In this document: positions 1 through 11,106 of the stretch, in pieces
How positions within the stretch are numbered: position 1 is the stretch's first letter
Layout of the letters: each line of letters opens with the position of its first letter
Assembly (NCBI GenBank): GCA_020466095.1
Contig: CM035808.1
Span: forward strand, 70,767,152-70,831,151
Source: Chlorops oryzae
Lineage: Eukaryota; Arthropoda; Insecta; Diptera; Chloropidae
DNA length: 64,000 nt
Reading direction: 5' to 3'
Position numbers and translations under genes: made by a program
The notes under the pieces: generated by a model
What the model was told of the DNA's origin: nothing
The model's database searches: none
What the model saw: only the letters and a program-made list of their open reading frames with translations

Positions 1-1530
1 AAATCATGTCACAAAGATAGAAAACAATGACAATTACTGCTTCATATGGGCAATTATATCAGCTCTTTACAATTTTCCTGACAACTCATCAAGATGTTCC
101 ACATATAATGTCAACATAGAGGAAAACTACATTGCTCTCAATCAAAAGAACATCATTTTCAGCTTTGAAGAGCTATGTTTTCCACTTCCAGTGAAGGATG
201 AATCAATATTCGAAGTTAATAATCAACGTATCAGTTTAAATGTTTTGGGATATCGAGAGGAAAAACGACACATTATTGGTCCATTTTATAAGACCAATAA
301 TTTGAATTCAATACACTGAAACCTCATCCTTTTGGAAAGAGCAGAAAATTTCCACTACGTATGGATAAAGAATATGTCAAGGCTAGTATTTGAATGCTCA
401 ATATTATAAACTAATGTGGGAACTTACAAATTTTTCCCTCTCTTCCATTTTAAGATTACTCAAGAGTCAGAGCACAATGCACAAAGCTCAAATCGGCGAT
501 GCATATTTCTAACTTTTGAGTAAAATTTTTTTTACAACAGTAGTACACTGGAGAAGCATTTAAAATATTGAAATCGCACGGTAACAGGGCTACTAACTAA
601 AGGTGAAAACAATATTTCAAAACTTAAGAATTATAAAAAGCAATTTAATGTCCCATTTGTAGTATATGCAGACTTTAAATGCATGCTACTTGGAACTTAT
701 GGTCAAGAATAAGAAAATAAGACATCAATTCAAATACATGAACCAATCGCATTTAGTTATTTTATCAAATGCAGCTTCGATGCAAGTCTAGACAAAATAA
801 AAATTTACACTCAAAGGAATCAAGATGATGAAAATGCAAGCGAGATGTTTATTTAAAGCATATATGAAGATTGTTTTCCATTGTTAGAACACAATGCTTT
901 CACATTTAAGAAAATGAATCCGCTTTGCGGAAGTCAATAGATTGCTTTTGATAGCTATCACTATAGTGCAACACATTGTGAGCTAACATTAGACAATTAA
1001 AAAGTAAGAGATCATTGTCATTTAACTGGGGAATTTGAAGGTGCAGCGCAATGCAAATGCAATTTAGAGTTTCAAATTAGTCGTTTCATCACCATATTGT
1101 TCCACAATTTTTCGGCATACGATTGCCAATTATTTGTTAGTTATTGAAGTAGTTGCATTCAACAAGAAAAACTATATTTCATTGTCAAAACACTTTACAT
1201 CTTAAAATAAACAGCATATGGAAATACGTTTTTGGATTGATTTGGGTTTCTACCTGCAGCTCTAGACACTTCAGCTGAGAATCTTGAGAAAGCGAGTTTT
1301 CATATATTAGGTAGAGAATTTCATTGTGATGAACAAAAAAATTTATTACGACGCAAAGCTATATTTCCATATGATTACATTAAGCCTACAAGGGAAAACC
1401 TTACCACCACGCGAGGGCTTTTTCAATAAACTTCAAAACAAAGCATGCACCACTGAAGATAATCAACATGCTGAAAATTTTTGGCAGGTTTTCCATTGTA
1501 AAACGCTTCTTGATTAAAGATTTATATATT
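1..1530 (+). pseudogene. Polinton/Maverick DNA polymerase B remnant
   Basis: Plus-strand reading in shifting frames gives a relic of the protein-primed family B DNA polymerase of Polintons (Mavericks), the enzyme that replicates these large self-synthesising elements. Recognisable pieces are a CFIWAI stretch near position 40, an HCHLTG block followed by a conserved CN-F motif near 1010-1070 and an FHNFSAYDCQLF block near 1100-1135 (exonuclease-domain region), and a PYDYI / LPPRE-FNKL / LKDLY series near 1365-1520. Stops and frameshifts occur about every 100-300 bases, so it is long dead. It runs off the left edge of the window. The family assignment rests on the order of these motifs from memory of the family. 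Confidence 0.72.
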
Positions 1531-1642
1531 CGAACTGAAGCAAGTTGAGATAGTGCTTCGGACTGTCAAAAATATGTATGGCGAAGTGCGTTCTTCGCAG
1601 CTTGCTACGCCTGTGAAGCGAGAATGAAAGCTGAAAGCTTTA

Positions 1643-2936
1643 ACAGGTTGGCTGATAAGTCCCCGGTCTAACAAAGAAAAACACTTTTTTTTTGTCAAAA
1701 TTCGATTTTATTATTCAACATAGTTCCCTTCAAAAGCGAAACAACGATTATAACAACCTTCCAATTTTTTGATACCATTTTGGTAGTACTCCTTCGGTTT
1801 TGCCTCAAAATAGGCCTCAGTTTCGGCGATCACCTCTTCATTGCAGCCAAATTTTTTCCCTGCGAGCATCCTTTTGAGGTCTGAGAACAAGAAAAAGTCG
1901 CTGGGGGCCAGATCTGGAGAATACGGTGGGTGGGGAAGCAATTCGAAGCCTAATTCATGAATTTTTGCCATCGTTCTCAATGACTTGTGGCACGGTGCGT
2001 TATCTTGGTGGAACAACACTTTTTTCTTCTTCATATGGGGCCGTTTTGCCACGATGTCGACCTTCAAACGCTCCAATAACGACATATAATAGTCACTGTT
2101 GATGGTTTTTCCCTTCTCAAGATAATCGATAAAAATTATTCCATGCCCATCCCAAAAAACAGAGGCAATTACTTTGCCAGCGGACTTTTGAGTCTTTCCA
2201 CGCTTCGGAGACGGTTCACCGATCGCTGTCCACTCAGCCGACTGTCGATTGGACTCAGGAGTGTAGTGATAGAGCTATGTTTCATCCATTGTTACATATC
2301 GACGCAAAAACTCGGGTGTATTGCGAGTTAACAGCTGCAAACACCGCTCAGAATCATCAACACGTTGTTGTTTTTGGTCAAATGTGAGCTCGCGCGGCAC
2401 CCATTTTGCACAGAGCTTTTTCATATCCAAATATTGATGAATGATATGACCAACACGTTCCTTTGATATCTTTAAGGCCTCTGCTATCTCGATCAACTTC
2501 ATTTTACGGTCATTCAAAATCATTTTGTGAATTTTTTTGATGTTTTCGTCGGTAACCACCTCTTTCGGGCGTCCACTGCGTTCACCGTTCTCCGTGCTCA
2601 TTTCACCACGCTTGAATTTTGCATACCAATAAATTATTGTTGATTTTCCTGGGGCAGAGTCCGGAAACTCACTATCAAGCCAAGTTTTTGCTTCCACTGT
2701 ATTTTTTCCCTTCAGAAAACAGTATTTTATCAAAACACGAAATTCCTTTTTTTCCATTTTTTTCACAATAACAAAAGTTGCTTCACAAAAGACGCTCTAT
2801 CTCACAAACTAATTGACTTACAGATGTCAAATTTTGACACGAATCATTTGAAGGTTGCCACTATATAAAAATAATATGCATTTAATACTAGAGAGGCCAT
2901 CTATGTGTCAGACCGGGGACTTTTCAGCCAACCTGT
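1643..2936 (-). mobile_element. Himar1-like mariner (irritans subfamily)
   Basis: Complete 1294-bp mariner. The terminal inverted repeats begin ACAGGTTGGCTGA at the left and end TCAGCCAACCTGT at the right, with TA target duplications at 1641-1642 and 2937-2938. Over about 27 bases the two repeats differ at one site. The repeat is nearly that of Himar1 of the horn fly, and the encoded protein also follows Himar1 closely. The element reads on the minus strand and carries one transposase gene spoiled by a single nonsense codon. Near-identity to an element of another fly family suggests recent horizontal transfer, a known habit of this subfamily. Confidence 0.95.
1711..2757 (-). pseudogene. Himar1-like mariner transposase, one nonsense codon
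   Basis: DD34D mariner transposase that would cut and paste the element at TA sites. With the stop ignored the frame gives 348 codons, the length I recall for Himar1. The MEKKEF start at 2757 is preferred over an in-frame ATG three codons upstream. An N-terminal helix-turn-helix DNA-binding region, the WVPREL linker, the MDE catalytic block, the HQDNAPCH second Asp and the YSPDLAPSD third Asp are all present, with 34 residues between the second and third Asp. The only break seen is a TAG at 2275-2277, where Trp follows MDET. The 63 codons between the two open halves hold no other stop. Confidence 0.93.
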
Positions 2937-2938
2937 TA

Positions 2939-3329
2939 CAACGCCGTGAGAACAAGCTATAAGCGTCGTTTCGTTTTGAGAAACGAGCGTCACTTCTGAT
3001 CCAGCCACCAACGAGCCAACAACAGCTGAAACCCCAGCGGAAGAAGATAGAATCGTCGAGGAAAAAAGGTTACAAAGAGATCAGAGTGAGTAATTTTGAT
3101 AACGGAAGATTCGTCGCACTCGATTTCAACGAAATGCGTTGTGAATCCTCGTGCTCGAAGTTGACGTTATTCTACGGCAAGTCGTGAAGTTTAAATCGGG
3201 AAAGAGAAGATTCGTCGCACTCGGTTCCAACGAAATACGTTGTGGATCCTCGTGCTCGAAGTAAAGGCCATTTTTGCGCAAAATCGTGAAAGTAAATACT
3301 TGAAAATCGTTCCTTGTGGCTTACAGTGA
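2939..3329. other. No recognised gene; two 57-bp related blocks
   Basis: The stretch between the mariner and the minisatellite has no ORF I can assign. Two related blocks of about 57 bases, each starting ATTCGTCGCACTCG and ending CTCGTGCTCGAAGT, lie near 3109-3165 and 3209-3265. They may belong to the 5' leader of an unidentified element continuing into the 98-bp repeats. Confidence 0.4.
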
Positions 3330-3800
3330 GCTATCGCTGTATTCACGTGCTCGATTTGCAACACGGTCGTATCGCGGATATGTCGGTAATTCTAAATTCG
3401 CGGCAACCGTTCATTGTGGTGACGTTGAAATACGCCGTATCCACATTATCGGTCAGTAACGCGGACATTTCGCGGATATACCGGGAAAGCTAAATTCGTG
3501 AAAACCGCTCATCGTGGTGACTGTGAAATCACGCCATATCCACGCGATCGGTGAGTAACGCGGACAATTCGCGGATGCATCGGTAAAATAAATCGACAGA
3601 CATCGTCCATCGAGGTGACGATGAAACACGCCCTATCCACGTTATCGGTCGGTAAAGTGGACATTTCGTGCAGGTATCGGGGAAACAAATCACCGGAATT
3701 CGTTCGTCGTGGGCTACGTTGGAAGTACATTGCATCAACGTGGTCGATAAGTAACGCAAACATTTAGCGGAAGTCATTCAAGTTTCATTATCGTTGTGTT
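3330..3800. repeat. Degenerate 98-bp minisatellite, about 4.5 units
   Basis: The phrase CGCGGATAT.TCGG recurs in diverged form at 3373, 3471, 3570, 3667 and about 3767, a spacing of 98, 99, 97 and 100 bases. Each unit also contains forms of CATCGTGGTGAC, a pyrimidine-rich TATCCAC block and TCGGTCAGTAACGCGGACA. Units differ by roughly a fifth to a third of their bases. The array is GC-richer than its surroundings. The short ORFs here are by-products of the repeat. Confidence 0.8.
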
Positions 3801-5480
3801 GTGGCAGTTTTGGGATCAGAAGCGTCGTAGACTACGCGAATATCCGCGACTCATTCGACGATACTTATCTGAGAGGTGGTGGGGTTCATGCTGGCATTGT
3901 ACATAAGAGCAGTTTACGAAAAATTAAGGTTAGGCTAGTCGTACTGTCCTTAGACGTTCCCCTTAAAGAACGGAACACATTTCCCTTGAGTTCCTTTATA
4001 CATTTTTGTAAGGAAGGTTCCCTGGTGACTGGACTGGGTAAGTGCTCCGGCTGGGAAAACGGTCTCTTACAAGGTGGATTGACTTCAAATTATTGATCTT
4101 ATAATATGGACCAAAAATGCATCTTTTTTCCTCTTGATATCCAAAAACAATTATACTGATACGTGGATTACACTAGTTTAGGAAACTTCTTACCTGAACC
4201 ATCTGACGGTCATTTCTTAAGTAAAATTTTCTGCTGAATCCGAATATGAAGTCAGAAAATTTTAAGGTAGAACAGTTTTCCAAATATGGGCTGTTTTCTG
4301 TTTTTTTAGTTTTGAAAAATAGTATGGTTGGTAAATTCCAATTATCTCCGGACATACTTAACCGATTTGAAGTTCATGCCTATACAATTCAAGGCAATCA
4401 AATTCCCTATCAACAATGGATTTTTGGTTTAACCATTGGCTTAGAAGCTATTAATGAAGTTTTTCCGAAAATTTGTTTCGTTTTTAACAAAATTTCTTTT
4501 AAAAAATCTTTTAACGTAAAAATTACACAATGATAAAAATTTTTTCATTTTGGCTTCTTCTTTTGGCATCAAAGAATGATGTTTTAGGCTGAAAGGAAGA
4601 TCACATTCGCTTCAAAAGTGTGGCATAAATAAGCATTTAAATAAAAATGCTCAAAAATTTATTTTACCAAAAGTACTGATTACACAGGCAAATAAAAAAT
4701 TAAGGTCGTGATACAGAAAGATTTAGTTCTCTCCCCTACGTGTTTTGGGGTGCTGAGCATGAATCTGAAGTCAGATTTAACCCATCACCCTACGATTCCG
4801 CCCCAGAAACCCCTAGCACCCACCATTCTGTGAAGTTTCTAGAATACCTAACAAAAAGAATTACCTATCCGGTCCTAGGTTTTTTGGTGTGCTCATTTGG
4901 CAACTCTTTCCCGTGCAAGTCGTGTGTAGTTTTTGCTCCGCGGTCAATTGTTTTGAAATTCAAATCTGGAGGTCTGGTGACGCAGAAGCGAGATTGTTTG
5001 GAGTTCGCTGATGCTTCTGAGTGCTTCCTGTCGCAAGGAAGGTGGAGTGATTTTCATATGGGCATTGTCAACAACGGAAAACTCTGATATTTTGGTAAAG
5101 TAGCTGATGAACACGAAAGTAAGCTGAAAGTGAAGAGTTATAAGTGAGACAACGATAAGAGCTTGTACAAGCTTTCGGTTTCTGTCTTTGCTAAATTTAA
5201 AGCTTCTTTCTAGTTGGAACATAATCCTAGAGGAATCTGCTTGTCGGTACACAAACCGTAAGAGCGTCATCTGTTGGATACTCTCCAACTATAAATCTGA
5301 TCGTGTGCTTCCAGCCAGTGAAGCATACTTCTTGGCTCTACTGAAAATAAGACTGGACGTTTTTTAGTCTCAAAACAAAACGTTAATTTTGAATTCCAAG
5401 AAAGAATATATACTCGTAATAGTCTCAAATAATAGTCGGAAATGGAAACACGAACGAAGCAAAAGCTGAACACGCGTAAT
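3801..5480. other. Unassigned region with a relic of a 32-kb foldback family
   Basis: No recognisable gene. ORFs of about 95-115 codons at 4246-4533 and 4740-5087 show no motif I know. Positions about 4726-4830 (TTTTGGGGTGCTGA core, followed by a GAAGTC.GATTT block) match the spacer of the large foldback element at 32.6-32.9 kb, so an old copy of that family lies here. Confidence 0.5.
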
Positions 5481-5592
5481 GATACTCGTTCGCCGGTAGT
5501 TAAGAACTCAATAACTAAATAGACATCTGATCCAGCGCATCTACTTGTTAGAGAAAAAGAGAAAATAATCTCTACTTGCGCATTTTCAACGT

Positions 5593-6319
5593 TTGGAACA
5601 GCGTCTGCAAAGCATAGAGGAAAAAGTCGAAAAGGTCACTCAGTGCCATACTGACTTAATGCATAACTTTGCATTACTTGAAGAGAAACTAACGCTTAAA
5701 ATTGAAGCAGAGCTAACCGATATAAAGGAGAATGTGGCTGCAGTTGATAAAAAACTAAAAGCTCTTGATAAAGAGTCATCGACTGTGGATGAATTGAAAG
5801 CTGAACTGGAAAAAATTAAAGCGGCTGTTAAGGAAACCTCTCTCGAGAAACGGGTCAACTCTGCTGATGCTATTGTTTTTGGTGTACCGCAAGCTGTCAC
5901 TGAAAACTTAAGTGACATATTAACAAATATCTGCTACTTCGTAAATTTCTCTGCGCCTCAAACAAGAGACATTTTTCGAATCAAACCTCGTTCCTCTAGC
6001 ACAAGTGGGGTCATCGTTATAAAATTCTATTCCTAGCAAGATCTAAATCGTACTTTGAGAGCTTTTGGAGACTATCGGCGTCAAACACACAAAGCAGTTT
6101 CTCTTAGAGAAGCTGGTATTGACACTAATAATCTTTTCTTCATTCATGATAGTCTTGATCGTGAACTAGAAATATCTTACAAGCCTCAATAAGGTTTAAG
6201 CGTGCCAAGAAGATATTCAATGCATTCACTGTTGGTGGAGTAGTCTACATCCGCAAGCAAGAGGGTGACAAAGCTATGGCTGTGACAAAAGAAAGTGACT
6301 TAAGAAACTACCATGCCTG
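5593..6319 (+). pseudogene. LINE ORF1 protein remnant
   Basis: The first 147 codons are open: a long charged coiled coil (residues about 1-90) followed by the start of an RNA-recognition-like fold (DAIVFGVPQ, then RDIFRIKP). A TAG at 6034-6036 interrupts it. Beyond that, frames continue through a block resembling FNAFTVGGVVYIRK and end at about 6319. Such proteins bind the LINE RNA as a nucleic-acid chaperone. The position 150 bases upstream of the endonuclease start fits the usual ORF1-ORF2 order. Confidence 0.7.
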
Positions 6320-6736
6320 ATTCTCTTAATTCCATATTTCTCTTTCTTATTCTCTGTTCTCATTTTTCTATTAAATTTTGTTTTTGAAAAGATGTTTGCT
6401 TTTTATAGGTTTGTTTCCAGAGTGACAGCTCTAGTCTATTACAATCTCTCCCCTCCTCAATTTTTTTCTCATGGCTAGTCTTGAATCTTATGGTATTGAC
6501 AATCATCACAAAACACTTTTAAATATTTTCTCCAAACAGCGTGCGGGATTTAACATTGCTCATTTTAATGTGCGTAATCTGAATCCTGAGAAAGGTGACT
6601 ACGTTCGTCATGTTTTTGAAGGAAGTTAAGTCGATGTTACAGTTGCGGTTAAATTAATAGCACCGACACTTTTCGTTGTTTAAAATCCGTTTATTTTCTG
6701 TTTCATTTTAGTTTTTTGAAATTCAAAAATTTCATT

Positions 6737-6893
6737 CAGCTCTATTATGATTGTCGACTACTGATAGAGAATCGAAAAAGTTCTATCTTCGACAAAAATT
6801 TATAATTTTCCACATACTAGAAAATGAAAAATTTTAGTCGACGATAGAACTTTTTCGATTCTCTATCAGTAGTCGACAATCATAATAGGGGTG
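6737..6893. mobile_element. 157-bp hairpin MITE, copy 1 (TSD ATT)
   Basis: Near-perfect palindrome with ends CAGCTCTATTATG and CATAATAGGGGTG. It is flanked by ATT on both sides (6734-6736, 6894-6896), a 3-bp target duplication. Almost the whole length is stem, with an A+T-rich loop at about 6797-6825. It lies inside A+T-rich DNA that itself splits the LINE. Confidence 0.88.
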
Positions 6894-7956
6894 ATTGAGT
6901 TTAAGCCAGGTTATCTTTCAAATCAAAAAAAAAATATTTGATTTCTGCCAGTTTATTTCACAAAAAAATTGAAAAATCATGTTTTTTCTACGTTAAAAAA
7001 AATAGCACTTTCAGTACAAATTTAGAGCGCTTTTTATCATTTAAAATATGGGAAAAACACCAGGAGTAAAAATTTCGCAGGGTTCTTAATTATGAGCTGT
7101 GTATAATACTTCAAACTTTGTAAAAAGTACAGCAATTAAAATATTGCACACCTGTAAAAAAATTTTCAGACAGGAACTCACAAATCTTAGTATCATTTGT
7201 ATAAAATCCTAAGCGCCATTACAGCTTAGAAACTTTCGTTAAAGAATTATCGCCGCTTTTAACACAATTTGATCAACAAATTATCTGTGGTGATTTCAAT
7301 ATTGATATTTTTCGTAATGACACTTCATGTGAATTCTTAAAAAGTTCAGCCCTATTATGATTGTCGACTACTGATAGAGAATCGAAAAAGTTCTATCTTC
7401 GACAAAAATTTATAATTTTCCACATACTAGAAAATGAAAAATTTTAGTCGACGATAGAACTTTTTCGATTCTCTATCAGTAGTCGACAATCATAATAGGG
7501 GTGATTGAGTTTAAGCCAGGTTATCTTTCAAATCAAAAAAAAAATATTTGATTTCTGCCAGTTTATTTCACAAAAAAATTGAAAAATCATGTTTTTTCTA
7601 CGTTAAAAAAAATAGCACTTTCAGTACAAATTTAGAGCGCTTTTTATCATTTAAAATATGGGAAAAACACCAGGAGTAAAAATTTCGCAGGGTTCTTAAT
7701 TATGAGCTGTGTATAATACTTCAAACTTTGTAAAAAGTACAGCAATTAAAATATTGCACACCTGTAAAAAAATTTTCAGACAGGAACTCACAAATCTTAG
7801 TATCATTTGTATAAAATCCTAAGCGCCATTACAGCTTAGAAACTTTCGTTAAAGAATTATCGCCGCTTTTAACACAATTTGATCAACAAATTATCTGTGG
7901 TGATTTCAATATTGATATTTTTCGTAATGACACTTCATGTGAATTCTTAAAAAGTT
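6737..7956. repeat. 610-bp tandem duplication bounded by MITE copies
   Basis: 6737-7346 is repeated almost exactly as 7347-7956: one MITE plus 453 bases of A+T-rich DNA and LINE sequence. The second unit starts with a hybrid MITE (7347-7503) whose left flank is GTT and right flank ATT, and a third MITE copy follows directly at 7957. I saw essentially no difference between units outside the MITE edges. Confidence 0.92.
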
Positions 7957-8113
7957 CAGCCCTATTATGATTGTCGACTACTGATAGAGAATCGAAAAAG
8001 TTCTATCTTCGACAAAAAATTTTAATTTTCCACATACTAGAAAATGAAAAATTTTAGTCGACGATAGAAATTTTTCGATTCTTTATCAGTAGTCGACAAT
8101 CATAATAGGGCTG
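7957..8113. mobile_element. 157-bp hairpin MITE, copy 3 (TSD GTT)
   Basis: Ends CAGCCCTATTATG and CATAATAGGGCTG are perfect inverses, and GTT lies on both sides (7954-7956, 8114-8116). Removing the MITE and one GTT restores an open LINE reading frame across the junction (FLKSYIAHGG), which fixes the insertion point and the 3-bp target size. It differs from copies 1 and 2 at a few sites in the loop and right arm. A 3-bp duplication suits PIF/Harbinger-type or similar transposases, but no related autonomous copy is visible. Confidence 0.9.
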
Positions 8114-9973
8114 GTTATATCGCTCATGGTGGCTTAAATATTATAAACTCTTACGTTCCTACTCGTTTCTGTCATAATTATGCCCCTAGCCTTCTCGATC
8201 TATTTATTGTTTCTGATATATACTCTGTGCTTCATTTTGAACAGATGTCGTTTATATCTGACCATGACTTAATTTTTTGTAGTTTGAATTTTGTGCTCTA
8301 TAGTGGATCGATGAGCAGTACTTATTCGTTCAGAGACTATAAGGCAATATCTCACCAGTCCCTAATTAATGATCTTCTATGTCTTCAATGGGAGGATTTT
8401 TGGTCTGCTGTAAATGTAAATAATAATTTGAATATTTTTATGTCAGCTGTTAATTCTGTTTTTGAGCAGAACGTCCTATTCCCTACTAGAACTCTTCGCA
8501 ATAAGGTATGTCCATGGTACTATTCTGAGGTGGTAAATCTAATTAATATGAGGAGTAGATGTCACAATAAATGGAAGCCTAACCCATCTTTAGTAAACTG
8601 GGATAGGCTTAAATGTGCTCGTAACAGTGTAACCACTGCGGTACGACGTGCCAAACGGAGATATTTTAATCGAAACTTGATGTCTCCCTGTCGCCTGCTA
8701 AGCTATGGGCCAACTTACGAAAATTGAGAATTGGCAGTAAAAGCATCTGTGAGTGCACATTTGATCCTAATGTACTAAATGTACATTACCTGACCTCCGC
8801 TCAGTGCAATACTGCTGAAAATAGCAACTTTAATGTTGTAACGTATAACTGCATTAGCCAAACTGCACCACCTTTCCAATTTCATGGGGTACATGAGGGG
8901 GAAATTGCACATTATATTATGAATATAAAATCTTATGCAGTGGGTGATGATGGAATGCCAATCAAATTTATCAAAATCATCCTGCCCTTCACATTAAGTC
9001 AATTAACTCACTTGATAAATCACTGCCTTATGACTTCCACTTTTCCACATCAATGGTAAATTGTAATTGTTAACCCGGTAGCTAAAAAAGCATCTGCGTT
9101 CGCCCCCTCTAATTTTCGACCAATCAGTATACTCCCGAGCATCTCAAAAGCAATTGAGATGGTTATGTCAGAACAAATCTCCAGTTACCTTCGTAGGAAT
9201 AACCTGCTCTCTCGTTTTCAATCGGGGTTTCATCAAAAACATAGTTGTGAGACTGCCACGATCAAAATACTAGACGATATTCGCGAGAGCTATGATAAAA
9301 ATTTTATTACTCTTCTCTGTTTGCTTTTGACTCCTTTAACCATCGAATTCTGTGCAAGAAGCTAGAAAAGCTTTATAATTTTAATTGTACGGCAACAAAA
9401 TTTTAAGCTAGTTACCTTAATGAAAGATATCAGAAAGTAAAAGTTGGTACTAATTTCTCCGATTATCTATTAGTGGCGCATGGTGTTCCTCAAGGCTCAA
9501 TATTGGGCCCACTACTGTTCTGCATGTTTGTTAATGACATATTTACATTATGTTAACATGCCAAATTACATGCTTACGGAGACGACATACAATTATATCT
9601 ATTTCGCCCTGTAGGTTTAGTTAAAGATTTGTCTTCTAGACTGAATGAAGACTTGAGCCTAATATGCAATTGAGCGTCTGAAAACTGCCTGAAACTCAAC
9701 GCGTCAAAATCATACGTAATACCAATTGCAAAAAACCATTCCTCCATTGTTAACATACCTCCTCTCTTTGTGGTAAACTCCCAATTGAATATGGTTCAGC
9801 ATATTGTGAACTTCGGTTACCACATAAATTCTAATATTTCCTGCACGGATCATATAAACTACATTGTTAGAAGGATATACGCAACTATTAGAAACCAAAG
9901 AAGATTCTCGAGCTCACCGCCAACAAACACGCGAATTAGATTATTGAAACAGCTAATAATGCCAATCCATAGC

Positions 9974-11106
9974 TGTGAAATTGCGATTACGATAAGTAAT
10001 CAATTAAATTACATTTTAAGAGGAATTATAATGATTATATAATCCTTATATGAGATTTTTCTGGTAAGTAATTGATTACGAATACAAATAATCAAATTGT
10101 ATTCAGGATTACTTGCGATTACGCAAAATAATCAAAAACAATCAAAAGTAATCAAAACAGTAATCCGACTACTTTTGAAGATTATTTTTGATTATTTTTA
10201 GAGTTTTTGTCAGTTCAACTAGGAATTTTCAGAAATTTGATTCAAACACAAATACAAATATATATAATACAAATATTTTACTATGGAAAAGAACGAAAAC
10301 ACACAATGCATGATTAAACAAAGAAACTGCTATTCGCCTTGATTTACTATGCCGGCAAAAGAAAATAGTCTCTCAACTGGCCCCTGGCAGCTGGAATCCA
10401 AACATATTTTTTCATTATTCATTTAGCGGTCACCTTATTATTTAATTATGTAGGTATAAGGAACTCTTGCAACCTTGTATCAATTTTTCCATGACTTCAC
10501 GTGAGAAGAGCTTTCTTTATTAATGTAGAAATATGTAATAATCAGTAAAATAAAGTACAGAGTACGGCTACGAACTGAAAACGTTCTATTATTCAAAGGT
10601 AAGGATCGTCCAATCCTTCAATCCAACGAAAAAGGGTTGTTACTGTTCAAATTATTCAAGAACATGAAAGAAAAATTAAGTTAGTTTTAATGAAGGCAAA
10701 TAGGAGTTTGGAGTAAAATGGCTTCTTTGTTTTATCATGCATTGTGTGTTTTCGTTCTTTTTCATAATAAAATATTTGTATTATATAAATTTGTATTTGT
10801 TTTTGAATCAAGTTTCTGAAAATTCCTAGTTAAACAGACAAAAACCCTGAAAATAATCCAAAATAATCAAAAATAATCTTCAAAAGTAGTCGGATTACTT
10901 TTTTTGATTATTTTTGATTATTTCTGATTATTTTTGATTATTTTTCGTAATCGCAAGTAATCCTGATCCTAATTTGATTATTTGTATTCGTTATTCTTGG
11001 ATTATTGGGCCAAACAGAAAAGAATTGTACTTTATCAATTATTTCAACTTTTGAATAAAAGTAATCAAATTACTAATGACTACGATTAGTAATCATTACT
11101 TCACAG
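9974..11106 (-). mobile_element. hAT-derived foldback element inside LINE
   Basis: Inserted in the LINE RT/C-terminal region. Ends are TAGCTGTGAA and TTCACAGCTA. Long imperfect inverted arms (about 9974-10320 and 10730-11106) are packed with ATAATCAAAA / TTTTGATTAT repeats. The centre keeps a short piece of hAT transposase on the minus strand. No clear 8-bp target duplication is visible, so the exact ends are approximate. Confidence 0.72.
10330..10395 (-). pseudogene. hAT transposase dimerisation-domain fragment
   Basis: Twenty-one open codons end at a TAG and spell the hAT C-terminal signature around PVERLFSFAG, the helix through which hAT transposases dimerise. It sits in the middle of the foldback element, in the orientation expected for an internally deleted hAT. 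Everything else of the transposase is gone. Confidence 0.75.
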
